From Pseudomonas sp. NC02 (GTDB lineage: Bacteria; Pseudomonadota; Gammaproteobacteria; Pseudomonadales; Pseudomonadaceae), in the NCBI RefSeq assembly GCF_002874965.1, contig NZ_CP025624.1, positions 6,138,001-6,202,000 of the forward strand: DNA of 64,000 bases, given 5' to 3'. The translations under genes and the position numbers were made by a program. Within the stretch, counting starts at the first letter, position 1; every line of letters begins with the position of its first letter. Shown piece by piece: positions 29,440-43,192 of this stretch. The notes beneath the pieces are model-generated. The model was not told the DNA's origin. It made no database searches and saw only the letters and a list, made by a program, of their open reading frames with translations.

Positions 29440-30420
29440 TCAGGCTTGCGCCTTGGTGGGCGTCACGCCGAAACGGCTGCGGTAATCACTTGGCGCCAGC
29501 CCGGTGATTTTCTTGAAGGTGGCGCGGAAGGCGCCGGGGTCCTGGTAACCCACGGTCCAGGCAATGTGATCAATGGTGCCGTTGGTGAACTCCAGCATCT
29601 GCCGCGCCTTACCCACTCGCAGGTGCTGGCAGTATTCGGTGGGTTTCAAACCGGTGGCGGCGCGGAACCGTCGCAGGAAGGTGCGTTCCTCAAGTCCCGC
29701 CTCCTGCGCCATGGCAGCCAACGAAACATCCACCGCACCGCTGGCCTGCAGCCAATGTTGCACCTTGAGAATCGCAGCGTCGCCATGGGCAAGGATCGGC
29801 GCAAAGTTACTGCCGCATTCACTGGCGCTGTCGCTGTGTTCGATCACCAGGAAACGCGCGGTGCTGGCAGCGATGCTCGGGCCGAGCAAACGGTCCACCT
29901 GGCGCAGGCCCAATTCGGACCAGGCCATGAGGCCGGCGGTGGTGATCAAGTCGCCGTCGTCGACGATGGGTTTGTCGGCTTCCAGGCGAATCGCCGGATA
30001 ACGGGCGGCGAAGGTTTTCGCCGACGTCCAGTGCGTGGTGGCGCTGCGACCGTCCAACAGGCCGCTTTCCGCCATCAGGATCGAACCTACGCACACCCCG
30101 CCCAGAATGGTCCCGGAGCGATGTTGCTGGCGCAGCCAATCCAGCAATTCGGCGGACGCCTGGCCCTCGGAAAAGCCGGCAATGGAGGGTGGAATCAGCA
30201 AGGCCGTCAACCTATCCCCGCTACCGGGCTCGCTATCGAATACACGGGCCGGCGCACCGCCTGTTTCAGCCTGCCAATGGCTGATGCGCAGGGACGGCAG
30301 TTGCTCGGACTGATGCTCGGTCGCAATCCGGTTGGCGACCGCGAACAGGTCGGTCAAGCCATGCACGGCGGCCATTTGCGCACCGCTGTAGATCAGCACG
30401 CCGAGTTCGACGATCGCCAT
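29440..30420 (-). CDS. GlxA-type AraC-family transcriptional regulator
   Basis: 326 aa. N-terminal DJ-1/PfpI-like domain (about 1-190) with GGVCVGSILMAESGLLDG, where the cysteine sits at the usual elbow. C-terminal AraC double helix-turn-helix (about 225-320: SLAAMAQEAGLEERTFLRRF, then HIAWTVGYQDPGAFRATFKK). Divergent from the isochorismatase-like gene 95 bases away, which it likely controls. The ATG at 30418-30420 is taken; the frame is open 12 codons further. Confidence 0.9.
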   Translation of the reverse strand: MAIVELGVLIYSGAQMAAVHGLTDLFAVANRIATEHQSEQLPSLRISHWQAETGGAPARVFDSEPGSGDRLTALLIPPSIAGFSEGQASAELLDWLRQQHRSGTILGGVCVGSILMAESGLLDGRSATTHWTSAKTFAARYPAIRLEADKPIVDDGDLITTAGLMAWSELGLRQVDRLLGPSIAASTARFLVIEHSDSASECGSNFAPILAHGDAAILKVQHWLQASGAVDVSLAAMAQEAGLEERTFLRRFRAATGLKPTEYCQHLRVGKARQMLEFTNGTIDHIAWTVGYQDPGAFRATFKKITGLAPSDYRSRFGVTPTKAQA

Positions 30421-30515
30421 TGTCAGTTTTCCCTCTGTTATTGTCGGTGCGGCCAATCCCCAGGCGTCACGCCAGCCAGGATACTGGACGCATCAACCCT
30501 CACAAGGAAACCAAC

Positions 30516-31067
30516 ATGGCCAAGCAAGCGCTCATCCTAATCGATATCCAGAACGACTACTTCCCCCAGGGCAAGTGGCCGCTAGACGGAGTGGACGCGG
30601 CGGCAGACAAGGCGCAGCAAGTGCTACAGGCATTTCGCCAGGCAGGCGATACGGTGATTCACGTACGCCACGAATTCACCTCCGACGATGCCCCCTTCTT
30701 CACCCCGGGCTCGGAAGGTGCACACCTGCACCCCAAGGTGCTGAACCAGGCCGACGAGCCGGTGGTGCTCAAGCATTTCGTCAATGCGTTCCGCGAAACC
30801 AACCTGCGGGCCCTGCTGGAACAACGCAGCATCACCGAACTGGTGGTGGTGGGCAGCATGAGCCATATGTGCATCGACGGCGTGGTGCGCGCCGCGTCGG
30901 ACCTGGGCTACAGCGTGACCGTGATCCACGATGCCTGCGCCACGCGGGACCTGGAATTCAATGGCAGCGTCGTGCCGGCAGCCCAGGTGCATGCGGCGTT
31001 TATGTCGTCGCTGGGGTTTGCTTATGCGAGCGTGGTATCGGCGGAACAGTTCTTGTCCGCCGATTGA
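30516..31067 (+). CDS. isochorismatase-like cysteine hydrolase
   Basis: 183 aa. Catalytic aspartate in LILIDIQNDYF (D9), lysine in VLKHFVNAF and cysteine in GSMSHMCIDG give the Asp-Lys-Cys triad of the family (nicotinamidase, isochorismatase, N-carbamoyl hydrolases). The substrate cannot be told. ATG at 30516 with AAGGAAA upstream. Transcribed divergently from the GlxA-type regulator. Confidence 0.9.
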   Translation: MAKQALILIDIQNDYFPQGKWPLDGVDAAADKAQQVLQAFRQAGDTVIHVRHEFTSDDAPFFTPGSEGAHLHPKVLNQADEPVVLKHFVNAFRETNLRALLEQRSITELVVVGSMSHMCIDGVVRAASDLGYSVTVIHDACATRDLEFNGSVVPAAQVHAAFMSSLGFAYASVVSAEQFLSAD

Positions 31068-31079
31068 CCTTCTCCGCGC

Positions 31080-31841
31080 TTACCGGGTAGCGATGATGAA
31101 CAGGCGCGGAAACGGCAGCAACACAGTGCCATCGGCCAGCGCTGGATAAGCCTTGGTGATCCGCGCCAGGTACTCGTCGAGGAAGGCGTTCCTTTCTGAC
31201 TCGGTCAGGGGCGCCAGGAATGGACGCAACGCCGAACCCTTGAACCACTCCACCACCGCGGCGGAACCTGCCAGCGGATGGTGGTAAGTGGTGCGCCATA
31301 CATCCACGGTGGAACAGTGTTGGCTCAGCAACTCAAAGTAGTAGCTCGCGGTATGGCGTTCATTGTGTTTGACGCTGCCGATCTTTGCGGCCCACGGGCC
31401 GTCCGCCGCGACTTCCCGCGCCAGCTTGTGGGCCGGCTCGTCAAGATTGTCGGGCGTCTGCACCGCCAGGGTGCCGCCGGAGGTCAGTTGATTGACTAAA
31501 TGCGGATACAGCGTGGCGTGATCAGGCAGCCATTGCAGCGACGCATTGGCGAGGATGACGTCGAATTTCTGCGCCGGGTTCCAGGCGCCAATATCAGCCA
31601 ATTCGAAGTTCAACGCGGGCAGGCGCTTGCGGGCGTCGACCAGCATGTCATCGGAACTGTCCATGCCGGTGACCACTGCCTGCGGAAAGCGATCAGCCAG
31701 GACTTCAGTCGAATTGCCCGGGCCGCAACCCAGGTCGACGGCGGTGCGCACATCACCCTCAGGGATGGCCGCTACCAGATCCCGGACGGGACGAGTGCGC
31801 TGTTGTTCGAACATCGAGTATTGCTTGGCTGACCAGGTCAT
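31080..31841 (-). CDS. tam: trans-aconitate 2-methyltransferase
   Basis: 253 aa. SAM site VDLGCGPGNSTEVLADRFP near residues 34-52, then GMDSSDDML and NASLQWLPDH, both typical of Tam. It methylates trans-aconitate, a damage product that inhibits aconitase. Converges with the isochorismatase-like gene (12 bases) and diverges from the LysR gene. Confidence 0.9.
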   Translation of the reverse strand: MTWSAKQYSMFEQQRTRPVRDLVAAIPEGDVRTAVDLGCGPGNSTEVLADRFPQAVVTGMDSSDDMLVDARKRLPALNFELADIGAWNPAQKFDVILANASLQWLPDHATLYPHLVNQLTSGGTLAVQTPDNLDEPAHKLAREVAADGPWAAKIGSVKHNERHTASYYFELLSQHCSTVDVWRTTYHHPLAGSAAVVEWFKGSALRPFLAPLTESERNAFLDEYLARITKAYPALADGTVLLPFPRLFIIATR

Positions 31842-31944
31842 TGCGGCATTCCTTCTTCTGTGAGGAGTGAGGACAGCCTAAATCTTGTGATCCATGAGAA
31901 CAAATGCCAGGATTGATCATCTCCCATACCTGAAAAGTATTCCT

Positions 31945-32853
31945 ATGCTGGAACTCAGGCAGCTCAGGGCCTTCGTCGCGATTGCCGAAGAAGGCTATAT
32001 CACCCGCGCGGCAGAACGACTGGGCATGCAGCAACCGCCGCTGACCCGCCTGTTGCAAAGTCTTGAAGCCGAGTTGGGTGTGGTGCTGATGGAGCGCCTG
32101 CCACGAGGCGTGCGCCCGACCACTGCGGGGCTGGCCTTGCTGGAGGAGGCGCGGCATATCTTGGCCGGCGTCGATGGTGTGGCCGACATTGTGCGCCGCG
32201 CCGCCCGAGGTGAACGCGGACGCCTGGCGATTGGTTTCACCAGCTCCGCCGCCTTGCATCCGTTTGTGCCCAGCGTACTGCGCCTGTTTCGGGAAACCTT
32301 TGTCGGCGTTTCAGTGGTACTGGAAGAAGCCGGTACCGGTGAACTGCTGGACGCGTTGCTGCACGAAAAGCTCGACGCGGCGTTCATTCGCTCGCCGCTG
32401 AGCGGGACGCAGGCGTTGCAGGACCAGCCAATTCTGGTAGAGCCAATGTTGCTGGCGCTCCCTACCGATCATCCACTGGCTATCAACCCGTCGACGCCGC
32501 TGCCATTGGCGGCATTGGCCACCGAGGCGTTTGTGCTGTATCGCCGCCGGGTGGGGCTTGGGTTGTATGACGCGATTCTGGTGGCGTGTCGAGAAGCGGG
32601 TTTCAGCCCGCAGGTTGTGCAAGAGGCGCCGCGCATGACGGCGACGTTGAGCCTGGTGGCTGCGGGGCTTGGGGTTTCGATTGTGCCTGCCTCAATGCAA
32701 CGGTTGCGGGGCGACGGGATTGTTTATCGGGAGCTTTCGGAGTGCCGGAGCCTGGTGGCGCCGTTGCACCTGGCTACCCGGGTAGGTGATACGTCGTCGG
32801 TATTGGAGAGGTTTCGGGAGTTGGTGGTGAGCGCCGCTTCTACTGACGTTTAG
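31945..32853 (+). CDS. LysR-family transcriptional regulator
   Basis: 302 aa. N-terminal winged helix-turn-helix (LRQLRAFVAIAEEGYITRAA, then LTRLLQSLEAELG) and a periplasmic-binding-protein-like effector domain (about 90-295) of the BenM/CatM-like subgroup. Divergent from tam, which may be its target. The ATG at 31945 starts the conserved MLELRQLRAF; the frame is open 17 codons upstream. A strong terminator follows. Confidence 0.9.
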   Translation: MLELRQLRAFVAIAEEGYITRAAERLGMQQPPLTRLLQSLEAELGVVLMERLPRGVRPTTAGLALLEEARHILAGVDGVADIVRRAARGERGRLAIGFTSSAALHPFVPSVLRLFRETFVGVSVVLEEAGTGELLDALLHEKLDAAFIRSPLSGTQALQDQPILVEPMLLALPTDHPLAINPSTPLPLAALATEAFVLYRRRVGLGLYDAILVACREAGFSPQVVQEAPRMTATLSLVAAGLGVSIVPASMQRLRGDGIVYRELSECRSLVAPLHLATRVGDTSSVLERFRELVVSAASTDV

Positions 32854-32874
32854 CGGATTGCCGTGTCCGCAATG

Positions 32875-32907
32875 AAAAACCCCCGGGGCCAAGGCCACCG
32901 GGGGTTT
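32875..32907. terminator. bidirectional terminator between the LysR gene and ssb
   Basis: AAAAACCCCCGG...CCGGGGGTTTT with a GGCC-rich loop. It serves the converging LysR and ssb genes; T or A runs on both sides. Confidence 0.9.
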
Positions 32908-32944
32908 TCTGGTGTTACGCGACAGTTCTGGGTCTCAAGCGACC

Positions 32945-33463
32945 TTAGAACGGAATATCGTCATCAAAGCTGTCGAAGTCGGCTGCCGGCTGAGGAGCGG
33001 CCTGCTGTGGCGCTGGACGCGACTCACGCTGTGGCTGCTGGGTTGGCTGCGGACGGGACTGCTGCTGTGGACGCGGTGCCGAGTTGGACATGCCGCCCTG
33101 GCCCTGTTGGTCGCCCTGTGGACGGCCGCCCAGCAGTTGCATGGTGCCTTGCATGTCGACCACGATTTCAGTGGTGTAACGCTTGATGCCGTCTTTTTCC
33201 CACTCGCGGGTTTGCAGCTTGCCTTCGATGTAGACCTGCGAACCTTTGCGCAGGTATTCACCGGCGATCTCTGCAACCTTGCCGAACATCGACACACGGT
33301 GCCATTCGGTTTTCTCGACCTTCTGGCCGGTTTGCTTGTCGGTCCACTGCTCGCTGGTCGCCAGACTCAGGTTGGTCACGGCGTTACCGTTCGGCAAGTA
33401 GCGAACTTCGGGATCCTGGCCGCATGTACCGACCAATATGACTTTGTTAACCCCACGGGCCAT
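32945..33463 (-). CDS. ssb: single-stranded DNA-binding protein
   Basis: 172 aa. OB fold (about 1-110: [19 protein letters not shown]), a Gln/Pro-rich flexible linker, and the acidic partner-binding tip DDDIPF at the end. Coats single-stranded DNA and recruits replication and repair proteins. Nine bases after the MFS gene, with GGAG before its ATG. Confidence 0.97.
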   Translation of the reverse strand: MARGVNKVILVGTCGQDPEVRYLPNGNAVTNLSLATSEQWTDKQTGQKVEKTEWHRVSMFGKVAEIAGEYLRKGSQVYIEGKLQTREWEKDGIKRYTTEIVVDMQGTMQLLGGRPQGDQQGQGGMSNSAPRPQQQSRPQPTQQPQRESRPAPQQAAPQPAADFDSFDDDIPF

Positions 33464-33472
33464 AACGTTCTC

Positions 33473-34867
33473 CTAGGCTGGGCGCGCTGTCGGCACTGGG
33501 TTGACCAGTTGCTCGAGCGTCGCGCGATCCAATAATTCGGTGTCCAATTTGATGTAAATGGCCGCCTCTTCAGCAACCACGACTGCATCTGTTACCCCAA
33601 CGACGGCCTTCAGGCGCTCTACCAGACCGGCTTCACGAATCGCTTCGGGCGATAACGGCAGACGCAGGCTTGTGACGTATGGGGGTTCGCGCATGGTAAC
33701 AGCAAAGGCCAGCCAAAGTGCAGCCAGCCCGGCGCATCCAAGGAACACAACCGACAAACCGCCATGCTGGAACATCCAGCCGCCCATGATCCCGCCCAGT
33801 GCAGAACCGAGGAACTGGCTGGTGGAATACACGCCCATCGCCGTGCCTTTGCCGCCGGCCGGTGAAACCTTACTGATCAGCGAAGGCAGTGAAGCCTCCA
33901 GCAGGTTGAACGCGGTGAAGAACACCACCGTGCCGATCACCAGCGCCCGCAGGCTGTCGCCGAACTGCCAGAAGAATAGCTCAGTGAGCATCAATGTCGC
34001 GACGGCGCCCAGCAGAACTCGTTTCATTTTGCGTTTCTTCTCGCCATAGATGATGAACGGGATCATGGCGAAGAACGAAATCAGCAGCGCGGTCAGGTAC
34101 ACCCACCAGTGCTGCTCCTTGGGCAGCCCGGCTTTTTGTACCAGGGCCAGGGGCAAGGCGACGAAGCTGCACATCAGCATTGCGTGTAATACGAAGATAC
34201 CCAAATCCAGGCGCAACAGGTCCGGGTGCTTGAGTGTCGGCAGCAATGCCTGCTTGGCGACGCCCGACTCACGGTGCTGCAACGGCCCCGTGGAATGCGG
34301 AACCATGAAGGCGACGATCACGATGCCGAACAGCGCCATGCCACCCGTCGCCAGGAACAGGCCGTGCAAGCCGAACGCGCGGGTCAGCAGCGGGCCGACT
34401 ACCATCGCCACGGCGAACGAAAGACCGATGGTCATGCCGATCATCGCCATGGCCTTGGTACGGTGTTGTTCGCGGGTCAGGTCGGAGAGCAGTGCCATGA
34501 CGGCGGCGGAAATCGCGCCGGCGCCTTGCAGGACGCGTCCGGCGATCACGCCCCAGATAGAGTCGGCATTGGCCGCAAGCACACTGCCCAGGGCGAAGAC
34601 GATCAGGCCGAGGTAGATCACCGGCCGGCGGCCGATGCGGTCGGAAATGACGCCGAACGGAATCTGAAACAGCGCCTGGGTCAGGCCATAGGCGCCAATC
34701 GCCAGGCCGATCAGGGCCGGGGTCGCTCCTGCGAGATCCATTCCATAGGTTGCCAGCACCGGCAACACCATAAACATGCCAAGCATACGGAATGCGAACA
34801 CCAGGGCCAGACCGCTTGCTGCGCGGGTCTCGCTGCCACTCATGCGTTCGCTGTGGGGATCGTGCAT
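33473..34867 (-). CDS. MFS transporter with C-terminal YAM-like domain (YajR type)
   Basis: 464 aa. About 12 membrane helices (from [20 protein letters not shown]) with the loop motif [15 protein letters not shown] cytoplasmic ferredoxin-like domain at the C terminus (about 390-455: [20 protein letters not shown]) is the YAM domain of YajR. Drug or metabolite export is likely; the substrate is unknown. It lies between ssb and uvrA, an order found in other Pseudomonas. Confidence 0.87.
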   Translation of the reverse strand: MHDPHSERMSGSETRAASGLALVFAFRMLGMFMVLPVLATYGMDLAGATPALIGLAIGAYGLTQALFQIPFGVISDRIGRRPVIYLGLIVFALGSVLAANADSIWGVIAGRVLQGAGAISAAVMALLSDLTREQHRTKAMAMIGMTIGLSFAVAMVVGPLLTRAFGLHGLFLATGGMALFGIVIVAFMVPHSTGPLQHRESGVAKQALLPTLKHPDLLRLDLGIFVLHAMLMCSFVALPLALVQKAGLPKEQHWWVYLTALLISFFAMIPFIIYGEKKRKMKRVLLGAVATLMLTELFFWQFGDSLRALVIGTVVFFTAFNLLEASLPSLISKVSPAGGKGTAMGVYSTSQFLGSALGGIMGGWMFQHGGLSVVFLGCAGLAALWLAFAVTMREPPYVTSLRLPLSPEAIREAGLVERLKAVVGVTDAVVVAEEAAIYIKLDTELLDRATLEQLVNPVPTARPA

Positions 34868-34979
34868 GGATAAACCTCGTGTGAACCGGCGGCGATTCTA
34901 CCAGTCCCATCGATTGAGAGGGTATATGCGGCGGTTTGCCGCGCAGCTTTCATGTAAGGCTGCACCCGGCACTTTGACA

Positions 34980-34995
34980 GTGTATATTCATCCAG
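34980..34995 (+). promoter_or_regulatory. LexA (SOS) box-like site upstream of uvrA
   Basis: GTGTATATTCATCCAG matches the gammaproteobacterial LexA pattern CTG-TATATNNATN-CAG except for the first base. It directly follows a TTGACA element (34974-34979), 51 bases before the uvrA start, fitting damage-inducible uvrA. Confidence 0.6.
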
Positions 34996-35045
34996 TCTTT
35001 AGCCGTATACTCCTGCATTATTTACGCCCGCCGTGCGAGGCCATC

Positions 35046-37880
<2,835 letters not shown>

Positions 37881-37895
37881 TTGTTCAGCCCCACG

Positions 37896-37934
37896 AAAAA
37901 GCCCCTGTCACCGTGTAAGTGACAGGGGCTTTTT
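37896..37934. terminator. bidirectional terminator between uvrA and bfr
   Basis: AAAAAGCCCCTGTCAC...GTGACAGGGGCTTTTT, a strong GC stem with A and T runs, shared by the converging genes. Confidence 0.95.
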
Positions 37935-37948
37935 AGTAGCTGGAGGAA

Positions 37949-38413
37949 TCAGAACTGCGATTGCAGGTAATTCTCCAGGCCAATCAGCTTGATCAGGCCC
38001 AACTGCTTTTCCAGCCAGTAGGTGTGATCTTCTTCGGTGTCATTCAACTGCACCCGCAGGATTTCCCGCGTGACGTAGTCGTTGTGCTGCTCGCAGAGCT
38101 CAATGCCCTTGCAGAGCGCGGCACGGACCTTGTACTCAAGGCGCAAGTCGCTGGCGAGCATCTCAGGCACCGTGGTGCCGGTATCCAGGTCGTCGGGACG
38201 CATACGGGGCGTGCCTTCGAGCATCAGGATACGGCGCATCAGTGCGTCGGCGTGCTGTGCCTCTTCTTCCATTTCATGGTTGATACGCTCGTAGAGCTCG
38301 GTAAAGCCCCAGTCTTCGTACATCCGCGAGTGAATGAAATATTGGTCACGAGCTGCCAGTTCGCCCGTCAGCAACGTGTTGAGGTAATCGATTACGTCGG
38401 GGTGACCTTGCAT
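37949..38413 (-). CDS. bfr: bacterioferritin-like ferritin (BfrA/FtnA type)
   Basis: 154 aa four-helix iron store. Ferroxidase ligands are visible as E18, E47 with E51-x2-H54, and EEDH near residue 127. The equivalent P. aeruginosa gene PA4235 was called bfrA and later treated as ftnA (from memory); a heme-ligand methionine would be M48 here and is uncertain. ATG at 38411-38413. Next to katA, linking iron storage and peroxide removal. Confidence 0.92.
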   Translation of the reverse strand: MQGHPDVIDYLNTLLTGELAARDQYFIHSRMYEDWGFTELYERINHEMEEEAQHADALMRRILMLEGTPRMRPDDLDTGTTVPEMLASDLRLEYKVRAALCKGIELCEQHNDYVTREILRVQLNDTEEDHTYWLEKQLGLIKLIGLENYLQSQF

Positions 38414-38525
38414 CGCCCTACATCTCCCTGCTTGAAAGCCTGTAGTTTGAACCATGATGACCCGGAGGTCACGGGACCAACGGCAGAAAAGTGAAGATTT
38501 CCGGTGAAAAGTAGCTTAAATAACG

Positions 38526-38551
38526 CAAAAACCGCCCAAATGAGGGCGGTT
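38526..38551 (-). terminator. terminator of katA
   Basis: On the minus strand AACCGCCCTCATTTGGGCGG is followed by TTTTTG. It lies 18 bases beyond the katA stop. Confidence 0.9.
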
Positions 38552-38568
38552 CTGCTTATCGTTTAGAG

Positions 38569-40017
38569 TCAGTTCAGCGATACACCCAGTGCAGATGCGA
38601 TCCCTTCTCCATAAGCCGGGTCGGCCTTGAAGAAGTACTGCAACTGGCGCTGCACCACGTCGCTGGAAACACCCGCCATTGCGCCGGCGATATTGTTGAT
38701 CAGCAGGGCTTTCTGCTCATCGTTCATCAGGCGGAACAGCGCACCGGCATGGCTGTAGTAGTCGGTATCTTCGCGGTGATCGTAACGATCAGCCGCACCG
38801 CTCAGGGCCAAGGCTGGCTCGGCGTACTGAGGAGCCTGCTTCGGCGCATCGGCGTAGCTGTTTGGCTCGTAATTGGGGGCCGCACCACCATTGGAGCCGA
38901 ATGCCATCGAACCATCACGCTGGTAGCTGTTGACCGGGCTGCGTGGCGCATTCACCGGCAGTTGCTGGTGATTGGTACCTACGCGGTAGCGATGGGCATC
39001 GGCGTAAGCGAACACGCGCCCTTGCAGCATGCGGTCTGGCGACAGGCCAACACCCGGGACCATGTTGCTTGGACCGAAAGCCGCCTGTTCAACTTCAGCG
39101 AAGTAGTTCAGCGGGTTGCGGTTCAGTTCCAGCTCACCCACTTCGATCAGCGGGAACTCTTTCTGCGACCAGGTCTTGGTCACGTCGAACGGGTTTTCGT
39201 AGTGAGCGTTGGCCTGGGCCTCAGTCATGATCTGAATGCACACGCGCCATTTCGGGAAGTCACCACGCTCAATAGCACCGAACAGATCGCGCTGAGCGTA
39301 ATCAGGGTCGGTACCGGCCAGGCGTGCAGCGTCAGCCGGCGCCAGGTTCTTGATACCTTGCTTGGTCTTGTAGTGCCACTTCACCCAGTGGCGCTCGCCT
39401 TTGGCGTTAATCAAGCTGTAGGTGTGACTGCCGAAGCCGTGCATGTGACGGTAGCCGTCCGGGATGCCACGGTCCGAAAACAGGATGGTGACCTGGTGCA
39501 GCGCCTCAGGGGAGTGCGACCAGAAGTCCCACATCATCTGTGCACTTTTCAGGTTGCTTTGCGGCAGGCGCTTTTGGGTGTGGATAAAGTCGGGAAACTT
39601 CAGCGGGTCGCGAATGAAGAACACCGGGGTGTTGTTACCAACGATGTCCCAGTTGCCTTCTTCGGTGTAGAACTTCAACGCGAAACCACGCGGGTCGCGC
39701 TCAGTATCAGCCGAACCACGCTCGCCACCCACCGTGGAGAAGCGCAGGAAAGTCGGAGTTTGCTTGCCCACAGAATCGAACAGCTTGGCGCTGGTGTACT
39801 GCGTGATGTCTTGAGTGACGGTGAAGGTACCGTAAGCGCCCGAGCCTTTGGCGTGTACACGACGCTCAGGAATGTTTTCACGGTTGAAGTGAGCGAGCTT
39901 CTCGATCAGGTGAAAGTCGTCGAGCAGCAGCGGGCCGCGTGGACCGGCGGAACGGGAATTCTGGTTATCCGCGACAGGTGCGCCGCTGGCGGTAGTAAGG
40001 GTTTTATTCTGGCTCAT
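38569..40017 (-). CDS. katA: monofunctional heme catalase KatA
   Basis: 482 aa, small-subunit catalase. Distal H55 ([10 protein letters not shown]), N128/N129 (GNNTPVFF) and the proximal heme tyrosine Y338 ([11 protein letters not shown]) are intact. No signal peptide, so cytoplasmic. The ATG at 40015-40017 has GAGGA nine bases upstream; a TTG two codons earlier could extend it. The 248-base gap before it holds the rplQ terminator and no clear OxyR site. Confidence 0.96.
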   Translation of the reverse strand: MSQNKTLTTASGAPVADNQNSRSAGPRGPLLLDDFHLIEKLAHFNRENIPERRVHAKGSGAYGTFTVTQDITQYTSAKLFDSVGKQTPTFLRFSTVGGERGSADTERDPRGFALKFYTEEGNWDIVGNNTPVFFIRDPLKFPDFIHTQKRLPQSNLKSAQMMWDFWSHSPEALHQVTILFSDRGIPDGYRHMHGFGSHTYSLINAKGERHWVKWHYKTKQGIKNLAPADAARLAGTDPDYAQRDLFGAIERGDFPKWRVCIQIMTEAQANAHYENPFDVTKTWSQKEFPLIEVGELELNRNPLNYFAEVEQAAFGPSNMVPGVGLSPDRMLQGRVFAYADAHRYRVGTNHQQLPVNAPRSPVNSYQRDGSMAFGSNGGAAPNYEPNSYADAPKQAPQYAEPALALSGAADRYDHREDTDYYSHAGALFRLMNDEQKALLINNIAGAMAGVSSDVVQRQLQYFFKADPAYGEGIASALGVSLN

Positions 40018-40220
40018 GCTCAATCTTCCTCAGGTCAGTCTTGGAACTGCCGGCTAATCGGCTTGGAGCGATTATTGACCAGGAAGATGACACCATCAAA
40101 TTTATTAAATCATGCCAACCGATAGAAATTAACTAACGATACATCCGAACGGATATCAAAAGTTGCTGCACGGGATGAACGTGTATTCGCTCGAGGTAAT
40201 TCCAGTTTTCCAACGCGCAC

Positions 40221-40246
40221 AAAAAACCGGGCACTAGGCCCGGTTC
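40221..40246 (-). terminator. terminator of the alpha operon after rplQ
   Basis: Minus strand: ACCGGGCCTAGTGCCCGG followed by TTTTTT, 20 bases past the rplQ stop. It ends the ribosomal cluster. Confidence 0.92.
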
Positions 40247-40265
40247 TTCGTTACAGACTGACGTC

Positions 40266-40652
40266 TTACTCAGCGGATACAGCTTCACCGCCAACTGGAC
40301 GATCGATCAGCTCAACGTACGCCATAGGCGCGTTGTCACCAGCGCGGAAACCGCACTTGAGGATGCGCAGGTAGCCACCCTCACGGGTAGCGTAACGCTT
40401 GCCCAGGTCGTTGAAGAGCTTACCAACGATAGCTTTCGAACGAGTACGGTCGAAAGCCAGACGGCGGTTAGCCAGGCTGTCTGTCTTGGCCAAAGTAATC
40501 AGCGGCTCAGCAACGCGACGCAGTTCTTTAGCTTTCGGCAGTGTAGTTTTGATCAGCTCGTGCTCGAACAGCGACACCGCCATGTTCTGGAACATAGCCT
40601 TACGGTGCGAGCTGGTACGGCTCAGGTGACGACCACTTTTACGATGACGCAT
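40266..40652 (-). CDS. rplQ: 50S ribosomal protein L17
   Basis: 128 aa. Starts [20 protein letters not shown], the L17 signature. Last gene of the alpha operon, 41 bases after rpoA. The acidic C-terminal tail (GGEAVSAE) is short. Confidence 0.98.
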   Translation of the reverse strand: MRHRKSGRHLSRTSSHRKAMFQNMAVSLFEHELIKTTLPKAKELRRVAEPLITLAKTDSLANRRLAFDRTRSKAIVGKLFNDLGKRYATREGGYLRILKCGFRAGDNAPMAYVELIDRPVGGEAVSAE

Positions 40653-40693
40653 GGTTCATTCCTTACCAAACTCACGTTCGGTGATTACGACGA

Positions 40694-41695
40694 TCAGGCA
40701 GTCGCCTTGTCGTCCTTCTTAAGACTTGCAGGCGGCCAGTTGTCGAGGCGCATGCCGAGGGACAGACCGCGGGAGGCCAGAACGTCCTTGATTTCAGTCA
40801 AGGATTTCTTGCCCAGGTTCGGAGTCTTCAACAGTTCTACTTCGGTGCGCTGAATCAGATCACCGATGTAGTAAATGTTTTCCGCCTTAAGGCAGTTAGC
40901 CGAACGTACAGTCAGTTCCAGATCGTCAACCGGGCGAAGCAGGATCGGATCGATCTCGTCTTCCTGCTCGATTACCACTGGTTCGCTGTCACCCTTGAGG
41001 TCGACGAACGCAGCCAACTGCTGTTGCAGAATGGTTGCAGCGCGGCGGATAGCCTCTTCAGGATCCAGAGTACCGTTGGTTTCCAGATCAATAACCAGCT
41101 TGTCCAGGTTAGTACGCTGTTCGACACGGGCGTTTTCCACCACGTATGCGATACGGCGAACCGGGCTGAACGAAGAGTCGAGCTGCAAGCGACCAATGCT
41201 GCGGCTTTCGTCTTCATCGCTCTGACGCGAGTCGGCCGGTTCATAACCACGACCACGAGCTACGGTGAGCTTCATGTTCAGGGCGCCGTTAGACGCCAGG
41301 TTAGCGATTACGTGATCGGGATTAACGATCTCGACATCATGATCCAGCTGAATATCGGCAGCGGTAACCACCCCCGAACCCTTCTTCGACAAGGTCAGCG
41401 TAACTTCGTCACGGCCGTGCAGCTTGATAGCCAGACCTTTAAGGTTCAACAGGATTTCAATTACGTCTTCCTGTACACCTTCGATGGCGCTGTACTCGTG
41501 GAGCACACCGTCAATCTCGGCCTCGACTACTGCACAGCCGGGCATTGAGGACAACAGGATGCGGCGCAGCGCGTTGCCCAGGGTGTGGCCAAAACCACGC
41601 TCGAGAGGCTCGAGAGTGATCTTGGCGCGGGTTGGACTGACAACCTGCACATCAATGTGACGGGGTGTCAGGAACTCATTTACCGAAATCTGCAT
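40694..41695 (-). CDS. rpoA: RNA polymerase alpha subunit
   Basis: 333 aa. N-terminal dimerisation and assembly domain ([20 protein letters not shown] near residue 31) and C-terminal domain (about 250-325: [24 protein letters not shown] region) that binds UP elements and activators. Lies between rpsD and rplQ as in other gammaproteobacteria. Confidence 0.98.
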   Translation of the reverse strand: MQISVNEFLTPRHIDVQVVSPTRAKITLEPLERGFGHTLGNALRRILLSSMPGCAVVEAEIDGVLHEYSAIEGVQEDVIEILLNLKGLAIKLHGRDEVTLTLSKKGSGVVTAADIQLDHDVEIVNPDHVIANLASNGALNMKLTVARGRGYEPADSRQSDEDESRSIGRLQLDSSFSPVRRIAYVVENARVEQRTNLDKLVIDLETNGTLDPEEAIRRAATILQQQLAAFVDLKGDSEPVVIEQEDEIDPILLRPVDDLELTVRSANCLKAENIYYIGDLIQRTEVELLKTPNLGKKSLTEIKDVLASRGLSLGMRLDNWPPASLKKDDKATA

Positions 41696-41717
41696 GGATG
41701 CACCTATTTTCTAGCCC

Positions 41718-42338
41718 TTACTTGGAGTAGAGCTCGACAATCAGGCTTTCGTTGATGTCGGCGGACAGATCACTGCGAGCAGGAACGTTCTTGAAAACGC
41801 CCGACTTCTTCTCAGTGTCTACTTCTACCCATTCTACGCGGCCACGTTGGGCACACAGATCGAGAGCTTGGACAATGCGAAGTTGATTTTTTGCTTTCTC
41901 GCGAATCGCGACCACGTCACCAGCACGAACCTGGTACGACGGGACGTTAACGGTTTGGCCGTTTACGCTGACGGATTTGTGCGATACCAGCTGACGGGAT
42001 TCGGCACGAGTCGAACCAAAGCCCATACGGTATACAACGTTGTCCAGACGGCATTCGAGCAGTTGCAGCAGGTTTTCACCGGTTGCACCTTTCTTGCCAG
42101 CAGCTTCTTTGTAGTAGCCGCTGAACTGACGCTCGAGAACGCCGTAGATACGACGGACCTTCTGCTTTTCACGCAGTTGGGTGCCGTAGTCGGACTGGCG
42201 ACCGCGGCGTTGGCCGTGGATACCAGGTGCTGCTTCAATGTTGCACTTCGATTCGATCGCGCGCACGCCGCTCTTCAGAAAGAGATCGGTGCCTTCACGA
42301 CGAGCGAGTTTGCATTTTGGACCAATGTAACGAGCCAT
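41718..42338 (-). CDS. rpsD: 30S ribosomal protein S4
   Basis: 206 aa. Starts [16 protein letters not shown]4 RNA-binding domain around 95-155. Only two of the four zinc-ribbon cysteines are present (C9, C32), so it is the zinc-free form. In enterobacteria S4 represses the alpha operon by binding a pseudoknot in its leader; the short leader here was not shown to fold that way. Confidence 0.98.
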   Translation of the reverse strand: MARYIGPKCKLARREGTDLFLKSGVRAIESKCNIEAAPGIHGQRRGRQSDYGTQLREKQKVRRIYGVLERQFSGYYKEAAGKKGATGENLLQLLECRLDNVVYRMGFGSTRAESRQLVSHKSVSVNGQTVNVPSYQVRAGDVVAIREKAKNQLRIVQALDLCAQRGRVEWVEVDTEKKSGVFKNVPARSDLSADINESLIVELYSK

Positions 42339-42356
42339 TCTTTACAATCTCCTGGA

Positions 42357-42746
42357 TTACACGCGGCGCTTCTTCGGCGGACGGCACCCGTTGTGCGGGA
42401 TTGGCGTCACGTCGGTGATGCTGGCGATCTTATAGCCACAGCCGTTCAATGCACGGACAGCAGACTCACGACCTGGACCTGGACCTTTGACGTTGACGTC
42501 GAGGTTTTTCAGGCCATATTCCAGCGCAGCTTGACCAGCACGTTCAGCAGCTACTTGAGCAGCAAACGGGGTGGACTTGCGGGAACCGCGGAAACCCGAA
42601 CCACCGGAGGTAGCCCAAGAAAGCGCGTTACCTTGACGGTCGGTGATGGTCACGATTGTGTTGTTAAAAGATGCATGGATGTGGGCGATGCCATCAACCA
42701 CTGTCTTTTTAACTTTTTTACGAGGACGAGCAGCAGGTTTTGCCAT
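42357..42746 (-). CDS. rpsK: 30S ribosomal protein S11
   Basis: 129 aa. Lysine- and arginine-rich N terminus ([18 protein letters not shown]), then [16 protein letters not shown] and the C-terminal [11 protein letters not shown], all classical S11. Platform protein of the small subunit. Confidence 0.98.
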   Translation of the reverse strand: MAKPAARPRKKVKKTVVDGIAHIHASFNNTIVTITDRQGNALSWATSGGSGFRGSRKSTPFAAQVAAERAGQAALEYGLKNLDVNVKGPGPGRESAVRALNGCGYKIASITDVTPIPHNGCRPPKKRRV

Positions 42747-42776
42747 GATTAATTTCCTGTCGATTCGCGTGGGCGA

Positions 42777-43133
42777 TTACTTGCGGATCGGCTTACGCGG
42801 ACCTTTACGGGTACGCGCGTTAGTCTTGGTACGCTGACCGCGTACTGGAAGACCACGACGATGACGCAGACCACGGTAGCAACCGAGGTCCATCAAACGC
42901 TTGATTTTCATGTTGATTTCGCGACGCAGGTCACCTTCAGTGGTGAACTTCGCCACTTCGCCACGCAACAGCTCAATCTGCTCGTCGCTCAGATCCTTGA
43001 TCTTTGCGGCTGGGTTTACCCCAGTATCTGCGCAAATTTTCTGCGCAGTAGTGCGACCAACACCATAGATGTAGGTCAGCGAGATAACAGTGTGCTTGTT
43101 ATCTGGAATGTTAACGCCTGCAATACGGGCCAT
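42777..43133 (-). CDS. rpsM: 30S ribosomal protein S13
   Basis: 118 aa. [20 protein letters not shown] start and basic tail [20 protein letters not shown]. Head protein that contacts the P-site tRNA and L5. First gene behind the alpha promoter. Confidence 0.98.
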
Positions 43134-43192
43134 TCAGTGGGACTCCAATTGACAGCTACCTACGCCCCGGAAGCCAAGAAATAGGGCGCGAG

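Noticed and set aside
40080..40165. OxyR site upstream of katA
   Set aside because: Only one half of the ATAG-N7-CTAT pattern is present (GATAG...CTAA); the second half fails.
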